Source: Planctomycetaceae bacterium (GTDB lineage: Bacteria > Planctomycetota > Planctomycetia > Pirellulales > Thermoguttaceae). Taken from it: DNA of 11,500 bases. The stretch spans positions 1 through 11,500 of the forward strand of contig WRMR01000110.1 of NCBI GenBank assembly GCA_009776995.1, given 5' to 3'. The first letter of the stretch is position 1. Each line of letters starts with the position of its first letter. The notes beneath the pieces are model-generated. The model searched no databases, had not been told where the DNA came from, and saw only the letters and a program-made list of their open reading frames with translations. Below, piece after piece: positions 1 to 6,170 of this stretch. The position numbers and the translations under genes are program-made.

Positions 1-155
1 ATGTGGCAAAGTGCGCAAAACAGCACCCGAATAAAAACCGAGTTCGGACATTCGCGACCAGGATGCTCCTTGTCGAAAAGTTTTCCGACCTTGCCGGTGA
101 ACCGATCTTGAACATGCTGAAAACTCTTGCTAGAATTTTTCCTGATTGAGCCCAT
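1..155 (-). CDS. Unrecognised protein, N-terminal 51 residues only (runs off the window)
   Basis: The reverse strand opens with an ATG at 155-153 preceded six bases upstream by a perfect AGGAGG (162-167, reverse complement). The frame then stays open to the window edge. The visible protein starts MGSIRKNSSKSFQHVQDRF, is basic, and goes on to a hydrophobic, cysteine-containing stretch (VFIRVLFCALCH). The SD is the strongest in the window, so translation is credible even though only 51 codons are seen. I do not recognise the family. Given the IS remnants nearby, the N-terminus of a transposase is possible but unsupported by any motif. Completeness cannot be judged because the 3' end is outside. 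Confidence 0.6.
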   Translation of the reverse strand, partial: MGSIRKNSSKSFQHVQDRFTGKVGKLFDKEHPGRECPNSVFIRVLFCALCH

Positions 156-206
156 TGTTTTCCTCCTGAAAATGGTTGATTGATGTTTACATAACCCTTT
201 TAACAG

Positions 207-238
207 AAAAACCTTGGGCTTGTCTATACCAAGTTTTT
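207..238 (-). terminator. Possible (bidirectional) rho-independent terminator
   Basis: CTTGG (213-217) pairs with CCAAG (229-233) around an 11-base loop. The stem is flanked by AAAAA (207-211) on one side and TTTTT (234-238) on the other, so either strand reads as a hairpin followed by a U tract. It lies 40 bp past the stop of the minus-strand gene ending at 278. The stem is short and AT-rich, so efficiency is uncertain. Confidence 0.4.
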
Positions 239-277
239 ATGCAGGAACCTTTCTTGGGAACTACTGATATTGAGTTT

Positions 278-646
278 TTACCATCTGAGAACTCTGTGAT
301 TGGTAGTTGGCAACCATTTATATATGATCTTATTAACCCATTCTCCCGTATTTTTCACTTCACTTTTACCAAATACGGGAAAAAAGTTGGGAAATGATGA
401 TATTTCTGATGGAGTAAACATAATTTGCAACCTATCCTCAATCTCAAAAATAAATTCCTGACTGTCCCACGAATCCTTGTACTTGCCCATTAATGATTGG
501 AATAAAGTGGGAGACATCTCAGAAGATATTTTTTCCAAAGGAATTTTGCTCAAAATTGACATTATCATTCTTATACACATACACCAACACTCTTCGGAAG
601 GTTTGATATTAGAAGATTCCATGAAATCACTATGCGATTGATACAT
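278..646 (-). CDS. Unknown 122-aa protein with an acyl-carrier-like motif
   Basis: The frame stays open to 709, but the ATG at 646 is the better start. It has AAGGTGA (651-657) as SD with suitable spacing and leaves a 19-bp gap after the upstream gene (stop at 666), whereas the longer reading overlaps that gene by 44 bp. The protein has a helical N-terminal half rich in Met, Ile and Cys. At residues 58-74 the segment DSWDSQEFIFEIEDRL, followed by TGEWVNKI at 100-107, resembles the DSLDxVELVxxLEEEF...TVxDxxxxI signature of acyl carrier proteins. S59 would be at the phosphopantetheine position. This resemblance is by eye only. No function can be assigned. The gene is AT-richer than the genes after 2551, is probably cotranscribed with the membrane protein upstream, and looks laterally acquired. 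Alternative: a small immunity or regulatory protein. Confidence 0.6.
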   Translation of the reverse strand: MYQSHSDFMESSNIKPSEECWCMCIRMIMSILSKIPLEKISSEMSPTLFQSLMGKYKDSWDSQEFIFEIEDRLQIMFTPSEISSFPNFFPVFGKSEVKNTGEWVNKIIYKWLPTTNHRVLRW

Positions 647-665
647 ACCGTCACCTTCGTCTCGC

Positions 666-1517
666 TCACTTAAAATGACTTGTGTAAATATTTTTGTAGG
701 ACTTGTCACCAGTAATTGCTCTTAACGCCATAATTGCAGATTTAATTCTCCATTGAGCATAAAATGAGTAGTCATTTATACGTTCAGAATCAGTAATGCG
801 TTTCAAAATTTCAACCAGATTTTCTTCTGTAAGAGTACAATTATCTTCATCATTAATCAATGTCATAACAAATCGTTGTACCCAATCTTTATCGAAATAG
901 GACAACGAATATGGGCAATCAAAAGATATGTTTATTGATTCTTCGCTACCATTGATCCAACAGATCGTTGCGGAGAATTTCAAAATTATCTGAAAACATA
1001 AATGTTCAGGGTAAGACTTCAATTCTTGTTTTAACCAATTGTAAGCACCCTTACCTTCCAGTAAGAGTAATGCCCAAAGATATTCACGCACAGGAAGAGG
1101 GAAATTTATCATGTCCTCATCAAAACCAGAATCTTTATACTCAAGAGAAAGCGTATGAAAGAACTCTTTTAGCTTGTCCTTTAACGGTTCAACCGCGTCA
1201 TGATCATTAGCTAATGCTAAAATAACAGCATGATATGCACCTCGGATATTAGAGTTGTTGATCAATGAAAATTTTCCAACACCAGCCGCCCTTTTGATAC
1301 AGCTAATTGCGTAATCTTTTCTTTGTTGAGTCTGATACTCACTGACGATCTTTTGAACCTGATCTTCAGTTGCATTGATTAGTTCCCTTTCTTTGTTAAG
1401 CCACTTTGTTTCATCGACTGCATGCAAGAAATACCAGAATAAAACAATAAATGGAATCATTAAAACAAACAAAACAGAAATTTGAATTTGGACATGCTTT
1501 TGGAAAATTCGTAACAT
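666..1517 (-). CDS. Unknown membrane-anchored protein, 283 aa
   Basis: The frame opens at a TTG at 1526, but the ATG at 1517 gives a more conventional start; neither has a clear SD. One hydrophobic helix spans residues 11-33, preceded by a short basic segment (MLRIFQKH), as in a signal anchor with the remaining 250 residues outside or in the periplasm. The rest looks all-helical, with segments such as QWRIKSAIMALRAITGD near the C-terminus that recall HEAT/ARM-type repeats, though no repeat register could be established. No catalytic motif is seen. It is AT-rich like its downstream partner, 19 bp away. A possible promoter lies at 1562-1591 against the IS66 fragment. The function is unknown. 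Confidence 0.65.
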   Translation of the reverse strand: MLRIFQKHVQIQISVLFVLMIPFIVLFWYFLHAVDETKWLNKERELINATEDQVQKIVSEYQTQQRKDYAISCIKRAAGVGKFSLINNSNIRGAYHAVILALANDHDAVEPLKDKLKEFFHTLSLEYKDSGFDEDMINFPLPVREYLWALLLLEGKGAYNWLKQELKSYPEHLCFQIILKFSATICWINGSEESINISFDCPYSLSYFDKDWVQRFVMTLINDEDNCTLTEENLVEILKRITDSERINDYSFYAQWRIKSAIMALRAITGDKSYKNIYTSHFK

Positions 1518-1561
1518 TTCAGCCAAAAATTTGAAAAAACTGATATTTTCGTGAAGTGGGA

Positions 1562-1591
1562 ATTATAGTACAACATGGTTTATGGTGAAAA
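1562..1591 (-). promoter_or_regulatory. Possible promoter for the 666-1517 gene
   Basis: On the reverse strand a perfect TATAAT (complement of 1562-1567) lies 18 bp from TTTTCA (complement of 1586-1591, four of six bases of the -35 consensus). It sits about 45 bp upstream of the ATG at 1517. The -35 box falls inside the IS66 transposase remnant and the -10 at its broken edge, so the promoter may have formed at the junction. Confidence 0.4.
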
Positions 1592-1907
1592 AACGCGGAG
1601 TTCATTGGTGAAACGCTTGCGACGGCATCGTGCTGAGTTGTTCGTGTTTTTGTATCATGAAGATGTGCCGTTTGAAAACAACCATGCCGAACGAACGATT
1701 CGCGGTGCCGTGGTGATGCGGAAAAACAGTGATTGCAACCGCAGCGTTGAGGGTGCCAAAACGCAGGCGATTTTGATGAGCGTCTTCCAAACACTCAAAC
1801 AACGCAACGCCAACGTCACAAAAACCATCGTCAACGCTCTGCATCACTTCCTCAAAACAAAAAAATTGACTTCACTGGCACAAGCAATCAAAAATTCGGC
1901 TGAATAG
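1569..1907 (+). pseudogene. IS66-family transposase, C-terminal fragment
   Basis: The open frame encodes about 112 residues that match the end of the IS66 DDE transposase domain. It contains KRLRRHRAELFVFL, then ENNHAERTIRG with the catalytic Glu in the NNHAER motif, VVMRKNS, and a VFQTLKQRN segment before the usual short helical tail. Full IS66 TnpC proteins are around 500 aa, so the first three quarters, including both catalytic Asp residues, are missing. An in-frame TAG at 1566-1568 closes the frame just upstream. The remaining part is intact to its natural-looking stop at 1905-1907. No TnpA/TnpB partner or terminal inverted repeat was found. It is a dead remnant that cannot transpose. Confidence 0.85.
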
Positions 1908-2018
1908 TTACCATCAATCAGGTTGTTTGAAAAAGATTGGGAAAGATTGATCCGGTCAACCCCAATACAAAGACGGCCTGCTTGTACCCGGTAAAAGTGT
2001 TCACAGATGATCACCGCC

Positions 2019-2537
2019 ATGGCACAATCCCAAGTACGACCACATCAAGGACATTCGTCCGGTTCAACGAAGCAACGTCGAAATTGACAACATTCGTTTT
2101 CCTCAATGAGGTTTTATACACTGCCGAAAACGGTTGCAAATGGCGAAAAATGCCCGAAAAATTCGGGACTTGTCACACTATTCCCATGCGAATGCAACGC
2201 CGGGTCAAAAACGGCGTCTGAGCTCGCGACTTGGAAACGTTGCAATCAAAACTCAATATGATGTCACTTGATGTTACGGCATCACTGCCCGGCAACACCA
2301 GTATCAAGGTTCATCCCGATGGTACAGGAGCGTTAAAAAAACGGCCCGCAAGCCATCGGTAAAAGCCGTGGGAGTACGACAAAGAGCTTTACAAACACGC
2401 AATGAGGTGGAACATTACTTCCGGTGCATCAACCTTTTCGGCCTTTTCGGCGAGTCTTCACCCGCTGCGACAAACTGGATACAATGCATACCTCATTCGT
2501 CACATTTGCTATGATTTGTGAAACTTGGCAATGTTAG
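2019..2537 (+). pseudogene. IS5-family transposase, degenerate pseudogene
   Basis: Pieces of one IS5-type transposase can be followed across frames. First comes YDHIKDIRPVQ...VEIDNIRFP (from about 2035), then after a +1 shift LNEVLYTAENGCKWRKMPEKFG (to about 2170). The KNGV segment ends in an in-frame TGA at 2219-2221, followed by LQSKLNMMSLDVTA and TSIKVHPDGTGALKK. After another shift KNGPQAIGKSRG appears, then abruptly YDKELYK, RNEVEHYF, and after a further shift RVFTRCDKLDTM, ending at TAG 2535-2537. The jump from SRG to YDKELY near 2372 means the middle of the catalytic domain is deleted. The usual family length is about 250 aa or more. It ends only 13 bp from the DUF362 gene's stop. The 5' limit is approximate and no terminal inverted repeats were located. 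Confidence 0.8.
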
Positions 2538-2550
2538 TGTCAACACGCCC

Positions 2551-3492
2551 TCAACCCCGGATGCGTTCGACTTTCAACTTGCCGAGGTCTGTACTGCCAA
2601 GTCCGAGTTTTTCGGCCATTTTGATATGTTCCACCATACCCAGGTCCATTTGTTCCACGCCCGGAATCTGGTTGAACAGGTTCATGGCCGCCGTGTCCGC
2701 CGCGACAATGTCCGGTGACACAATCAAGCTTTTGAGCGTGACGGCGTCGGCTTCCGATACGCCGCGCGGACCGTTGGCTTTCATGGCACGATAAGCGTCA
2801 ATGACATTGAGTGCCGGTCTTTTTACGAAGGTGGCACTGTCCGCAATGCACTGGTGCAGTCCATCGGAATGCATAATACGGCGATCCCAAACGATGCCCA
2901 TGTAGTTTTTCAAGCTGATCGTTAATTTGGCACCGCCATGCGTTTTCAAGATCGGGACGTTAAACCAGACGTCACAATCCAGCAGAGCTTTGTGGATTTT
3001 TGCCTTTTTGAGAACGACGCCTTCGGGAAGATTGACTTCCCTGTAATCGGCCTCATCACCGGAGGGAAGCACGATCCCGCCTGCCGCCTTGACAGCGTCT
3101 TCAATGCCGCTGGCCTTGTATGCGGTCTGCCAGGCGTCAACAGTACGGTCAAACACCGCCACTTCAGCGGCTCCGGCTTCTTTGCACTGCTTGACCATTT
3201 CGCCGACCAAGATTGGGTTCGTGTTGGCCGCGAGTTCCGGAGTACGGTTCCAGCCGATATTCGGCTTGATGACCACTTTCTGACCGGATTTGACGAATTT
3301 TCCCATGCCCCCGAACGCGGCAATCGCTTTTTGGAACATGACGTCCGGCTCACCGCCCATGACCATGGCCAGTTCACATTCGCCGTTCTTTTCCTCATTG
3401 GTTTGGGCGAACACATTGATCCCGTTCCAGGTTCCCGTTGCGGCGGCAGCTCCGGCAAGGGTGACGGTTTTTAAAAAATCTTTTCTTTTCAT
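2551..3492 (-). CDS. DUF362 domain-containing exported protein
   Basis: The protein is 313 aa. I start it at the ATG 3492-3490 because GAGGAG lies just upstream; a start seven codons earlier has no SD and would spoil the signal sequence. The N-terminus MKRKDFLKTVTLAGAAAATG followed by an Ala-rich stretch to NVFAQ is a twin-arginine-like signal in which the first Arg of the pair is Lys. The mature part shows DUF362 hallmarks: VVIKPNIGWN, an EAGAAEVAVFDRT segment, VWFNVPILKTHGGAKLTISLKNYMG, the Leu-His-x-Cys-Ile-Ala-Asp segment, and SPDIVAADTAA. DUF362 proteins are often ferredoxin-associated and of unsettled function. No 4Fe-4S cysteine cluster is present here. The gene stands alone on this strand; its 3' end abuts the IS5 remnant. 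Confidence 0.85.
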   Translation of the reverse strand: MKRKDFLKTVTLAGAAAATGTWNGINVFAQTNEEKNGECELAMVMGGEPDVMFQKAIAAFGGMGKFVKSGQKVVIKPNIGWNRTPELAANTNPILVGEMVKQCKEAGAAEVAVFDRTVDAWQTAYKASGIEDAVKAAGGIVLPSGDEADYREVNLPEGVVLKKAKIHKALLDCDVWFNVPILKTHGGAKLTISLKNYMGIVWDRRIMHSDGLHQCIADSATFVKRPALNVIDAYRAMKANGPRGVSEADAVTLKSLIVSPDIVAADTAAMNLFNQIPGVEQMDLGMVEHIKMAEKLGLGSTDLGKLKVERIRG

Positions 3493-3669
3493 TGTGGCTC
3501 CTCGGATTCTCAAAACATATTGCTGACAATGGCTTTTGGATCATCGCAAAGGGAAATTTTCTCTTGGAAAGCACCCCCGCACGGATATGATCACAGTTGA
3601 ACTCAAAAGTCTCTACGCACCTGACAATCATGCCCGGCGCATAAAAACCCATAATTTACCAATGTTACC

Positions 3670-3709
3670 GGAAATTCTCGTTTGCGGCAATCGGCAAGTG
3701 AGAATTTTC
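3670..3709. other. Strong intergenic hairpin, 16-bp stem
   Basis: GGAAATTCTCGTTTGC (3670-3685) pairs with GCAAGTGAGAATTTTC (3694-3709) around an 8-base loop, with three G-T wobbles on the plus strand. It lies 178 bp upstream of the DUF362 start. There is no U tract on either side, so it is not an obvious terminator. It may be a leader structure for the minus-strand DUF362 transcript or a relic of a repeat. The surrounding stretch 3493-3888 otherwise shows no convincing gene. Confidence 0.5.
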
Positions 3710-3888
3710 AGGAAAAAAGATTGGAACCGGGTAAATTTAGAATATAGATATTTGCGTAATTATCAAACGGGTTTGCTTCAATTATTCCCAAAATGAAAAA
3801 AATACAATAATATTGCCGACATCTTGCCTGATCTTTCATTGAGTCGTAAACATTTCTGACTTTTTCCGATTTCCTTGCATGGAAAACA

Positions 3889-3918
3889 TTGCCTAATCAA
3901 CCCCACTTGGTGTAAAAT
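3889..3918 (+). promoter_or_regulatory. Possible promoter for the SbcD-like gene
   Basis: TTGCCT (3889-3894) and TAAAAT (3913-3918) are separated by 18 bp, close to a sigma-70-type promoter. It would give a leader of roughly 200 bases containing the palindromic element at 3983-4065 before the TTG start at 4128. The prediction is by consensus only. Confidence 0.4.
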
Positions 3919-3982
3919 AGGGGAAGGTGTGATAGATTTACGGTTTATCGAACCCCTGCAAATCATTCCTCATTGTTTTTTG

Positions 3983-4065
3983 TTTCTCGCAAAGGCCGCT
4001 GAGAACGCAGAGAGTTATTGTTTTATACTGGTATTCTCAGCGTCCCCGGTGTTCTCTGCGAGAAA
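3983..4065 (+). repeat. Palindromic intergenic element, copy A
   Basis: TTTCTCGC (3983-3990) and GCGAGAAA (4058-4065) form the ends. Inside, GCTGAGAA (3998-4005) pairs with TTCTCAGC (4034-4041), and CGCAGAGA (4006-4013) can alternatively pair with TCTCTGCG (4053-4060). A GCGTCCCCGG block (4040-4049) lies in the right half. A second copy with the same ends, the same 'CTCGCAAAG' and 'AACGCAGAGA' segments and the same GCGTCCCCGG block is at 6084-6148. Both are in the same orientation and just upstream of a plus-strand gene. It is similar in character to the 'cgcagag' repeats scattered in many bacterial genomes. Confidence 0.75.
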
Positions 4066-4127
4066 AAAATAACGGAACCTCGTCGGGACAAATCATTATT
4101 GCTGCCTTTCGCACGGAGGCTTTTGTC

Positions 4128-5543
4128 TTGCGACAACGACCTTTTCGATTTTTGCACGCTTCCGATATTCATCTTGACCGCCCTGTGACCGGGTTGGGCG
4201 ATCTTCCTGCGCACCTGTTGCAGCGAGTCATTGACGCACCGCGTTTGGCTGCCGAACGGCTTTTCGACGTCGCAATCCGGGAACAGGTCGATTTCGTTGT
4301 CCTGTGCGGCAATGTCTTAAATCCTTATCAAACCGGGCCTTGGGGACCTGTTTTTCTCGTTTCGCAATTTGAAAAACTTGCCGCCGCCAACATCCACGTC
4401 TCTTGGGCTGCCGGAAAACTTGACGCCGCCGAACGCTGGCCTGCCGAACTGCCGCTCCCCCCCAACGTGACGCTGTTTCCGACCTCGCATGTTGATGAAT
4501 CGGTTTTCGGGAAAGACGGCTTTTCCATTGCGCGCATTCTCGGCGAAAGCCGCTCGCCGGAACGCCGGAAAATCCGACCGGGCGAGTTCAATCCCGACAC
4601 TACCGGCCTGTTCACTCTCGCCGCCACCGTCGGCAAGGTTAACCCGGCAAGGCTGAAAAAACGCGGCATCGACTATTGGGCACTCGGCGGAATGCCTTCC
4701 CGACACACCTCTTACGGAGAATCATCTGATCCGCTCGAAAATGATCTCGCAAGTGAACCGCCCAAAACACAGGGAGCACAAAATTCAAAAGGGCAAACTC
4801 CGGCAAACAAAGTGAAATCGAACGCATTGAAACGTGTGCGGGATGATTTCACCCGTTCGTCGATTGTGCATTACCCGGGTCAAACGCTTGCCCGGTCGTT
4901 TGAGGATACCGGCAATTACGGGGCAACGCTTGTTGAAGTCGATGAATCGGGCAAGACACGGCTTACGCTCATGCCGACCACGCCGTTGCGATTCGTCCGC
5001 GAACAGGTGCGTTTCGAGCCGGGTATGAGCTTCGACCGGCTGAAAGACGAATTGCGTGACCGGCTGATCGCGTACCGGAGTATGCAGGAAAACTGTGACC
5101 TCTACATCGACTGGGCGATTGATTCGTCGGAAGAATTTGAGCTGAAACTGCGGCGTGACGGCACGGCGGAAAAAATTCGCGACAAGCTGCGGCAGGAGTT
5201 CGGAATGCAGGAACCGTTTGCCTGGGTTGTTGAGATCAAGCCAGCCATCCCGGAGCATTTTCCGCCGGAATTTTACGACCAGGAAACCATCATGGGCGAC
5301 TACCTGCGGAAGTTACGGCGGTACCATCACGGTGAAACAAAGTTGCCGTCGCTGGAGCGTTACCTCCCGCAGGACGGTCCAATTTTTCCGCCTGGCGACC
5401 AAACGGAAACCCCCGGTCCAGTGACTGATCTCGACGCTTATGCCGAACCGCTGCTCCGCGATACGAATATCCAACGCGATGACATGCTCCGCGAAGCCGG
5501 TCTGCTCGGCGTCGATCTGTTGGGAAATCGGGACGATGTTTAA
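4128..5543 (+). CDS. YhaO/SbcD (Mre11)-like metallophosphoesterase with degraded active site
   Basis: The protein is 471 aa and starts at TTG, chosen because GGAGG (4115-4119) lies eight bases upstream and the conserved N-terminus RFLHASDIHLD follows directly. Family members are Mn-dependent DNA-end nucleases that work with an SMC-like ATPase (SbcC/Rad50 or YhaN). Here only motif I (D13-I-H15) is intact. The GD motif is C60-G-N62, with Asp replaced. The expected GNHD is AGKLD (95-99). The usual LLHG histidine segment reads LAATVGK (164-170). The GHxH motif is GGMPSRH (187-193). The SIVHYPG and GATLVEVD segments that follow the catalytic domain are conserved in form, after a disordered insert at about residues 200-230. 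No ATPase partner follows; the next gene is a tRNA. I infer a non-catalytic or altered protein, possibly structural. The frame is fully open, so it is not a decayed gene. Confidence 0.75.
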   Translation: MRQRPFRFLHASDIHLDRPVTGLGDLPAHLLQRVIDAPRLAAERLFDVAIREQVDFVVLCGNVLNPYQTGPWGPVFLVSQFEKLAAANIHVSWAAGKLDAAERWPAELPLPPNVTLFPTSHVDESVFGKDGFSIARILGESRSPERRKIRPGEFNPDTTGLFTLAATVGKVNPARLKKRGIDYWALGGMPSRHTSYGESSDPLENDLASEPPKTQGAQNSKGQTPANKVKSNALKRVRDDFTRSSIVHYPGQTLARSFEDTGNYGATLVEVDESGKTRLTLMPTTPLRFVREQVRFEPGMSFDRLKDELRDRLIAYRSMQENCDLYIDWAIDSSEEFELKLRRDGTAEKIRDKLRQEFGMQEPFAWVVEIKPAIPEHFPPEFYDQETIMGDYLRKLRRYHHGETKLPSLERYLPQDGPIFPPGDQTETPGPVTDLDAYAEPLLRDTNIQRDDMLREAGLLGVDLLGNRDDV

Positions 5544-5693
5544 CCGCAGGCTCTTGAATTCATGCCAAAATTCGTCCATTGTGTATGAAACGATGATTTG
5601 TCATCATTCCTGTCGCTGTCTTTCTCAACACCTTGAACAGACTCGTTTCAATGGACTGCTTGTCAATCGTCTCTCGGAAATCGGCTCCCCGGC

Positions 5694-5722
5694 TTGCCAA
5701 CAGTCGGTTTTTCGCTTACAAT
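5694..5722 (+). promoter_or_regulatory. Sigma-70-type promoter for tRNA-Ser
   Basis: TTGCCA (5694-5699) and TACAAT (5717-5722) are separated by exactly 17 bp, each one mismatch from consensus. Transcription would start near 5729, about 30 bp before the tRNA. It may also drive the small gene at 5902. Positions 5544-5693 show no gene or other clear signal. Confidence 0.65.
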
Positions 5723-5757
5723 TTTGTTTCCCAGCGGTGGTGTTTTTGCGCCGTCTC

Positions 5758-5841
5758 GGAGGGTAAGCGAATGGCTAGCGGCCTCACTGGAAATGAGGTG
5801 CCCCTTGACCGGGGTTGCGGGTTCGACTCCCGTGCCCTCCG
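5758..5841 (+). tRNA. tRNA-Ser (anticodon GGA)
   Basis: The acceptor arm GGAGGGT (5758-5764) pairs with GCCCTCC (5834-5840), with one G-T pair and discriminator G at 5841. The anticodon stem CCTCA/TGAGG encloses the loop CTGGAAA with anticodon GGA at 5789-5791, reading UCC (and UCU) serine codons. A long variable arm (CCCC...GGGG) marks a class II tRNA. The T arm GCGGG-TTCGACT-CCCGT is canonical. Position 8 appears to be A rather than the usual U. The 3' CCA is not encoded (GCT follows), so it must be added after transcription. The length is 84 nt. Confidence 0.93.
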
Positions 5842-5901
5842 CTTGTGTTTTTTTCACGGTGAGAATGAGAATTAAAAATCTTGGGAATGAGGAGAGAAAG
5901 C

Positions 5902-5991
5902 GTGGGAGTCAAGAAAACTGGAAAAGGCCGTCGCAAGCTGGGCCGTAAAAAGCGAAAGATGCGATCACGTATTCGACATCGCAAGGACTAA
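5902..5991 (+). CDS. Tiny basic ribosomal-type protein, bS22/COX24 (AURKAIP1)-like, 29 aa
   Basis: A GTG start has AGGAG (5890-5894) seven bases upstream and ends at TAA 5989-5991. The product is 29 aa, more than half Lys and Arg, with no acidic residue except the last (Asp). The run KLGRKKRKMRSRIRHRK lines up by eye with the core K(M/L)xxxKRKxRxRxxRHK of the short bacterial proteins homologous to the COX24 domain of mitoribosomal mS38, which in bacteria bind 16S rRNA as bS22. It lies 60 bp after tRNA-Ser, so cotranscription of tRNA and ribosomal protein is plausible. It is below the length cut-off of most gene callers. Other possibilities are another small ribosomal protein or an RNA-binding peptide. 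Being real is more certain than the family name. Confidence 0.65.
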   Translation: MGVKKTGKGRRKLGRKKRKMRSRIRHRKD

Positions 5992-6030
5992 ACTTGCTCC
6001 CGCCGGTTGTGTGCCGGATGGTTCTTTCGC

Positions 6031-6067
6031 GACAAAAGATGAACCTGTTTTGTCTTTTGCCGTTCTT
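6031..6067 (+). terminator. Possible terminator after the 29-aa gene
   Basis: GACAAAA (6031-6037) pairs with TTTTGTC (6048-6054) around a 10-base loop and is followed by a T-rich tail reaching TTCTTTTTT near 6067. It is 40 bp past the stop of the 29-aa gene and in the right orientation. The stem is AT-rich and only 7 bp. A GCCGG/CCGG mini-hairpin at 6003-6017 lies just before it. Confidence 0.4.
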
Positions 6068-6083
6068 TTTTGCGCGGTCATTG

Positions 6084-6148
6084 TTTCTCGCAAAGAACGC
6101 AGAGAATATTTAAAAAATCTCCGCGTCCCCGGCGATTTCTGCGAGAAA
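6084..6148 (+). repeat. Palindromic intergenic element, copy B
   Basis: TTTCTCGC (6084-6091) and GCGAGAAA (6141-6148) are the inverted ends. AACGCAGAGAA and GCGTCCCCGG (6123-6132) are shared with copy A at 3983-4065. The AT-rich centre differs from copy A in sequence and length, so the ends and the GCGTCCCCGG block are the conserved parts. It lies 12 bp from the likely SD of the gene at 6171 and so would fold within that mRNA's leader or carry part of its promoter. Confidence 0.75.
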
Positions 6149-6170
6149 TAAAAAACGAGAGGGACATATC

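Noticed and set aside
176..397. 73-codon plus-strand ORF near the left edge
   Set aside because: It crosses the terminator-like hairpin, overlaps the end of the minus-strand gene, and has no SD or motif.
1947..1958. 12-bp identity TTGATCCGGTCA between 1947-1958 and 8261-8272
   Set aside because: Matches of this length are expected by chance a few times in a window of this size, and nothing else around them is shared.
2938..3474. 178-codon plus-strand ORF opposite the DUF362 gene
   Set aside because: Antisense to a gene with clear family motifs and a good SD; no motif or start signal of its own.
2551..3492. DUF362 protein as an iron-sulphur ferredoxin fusion
   Set aside because: No CxxCxxCxxxC cluster is present anywhere in the 313 residues.
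3536..3796. 86-codon plus-strand ORF in the intergenic region
   Set aside because: No SD, non-ATG start, no recognisable motif, and it runs across the 16-bp hairpin. Treated as non-coding.
5633..5948. Several overlapping ORFs on both strands around 5633-5984
   Set aside because: They run through the tRNA-Ser gene and its promoter and conflict with the well-started 29-aa gene.
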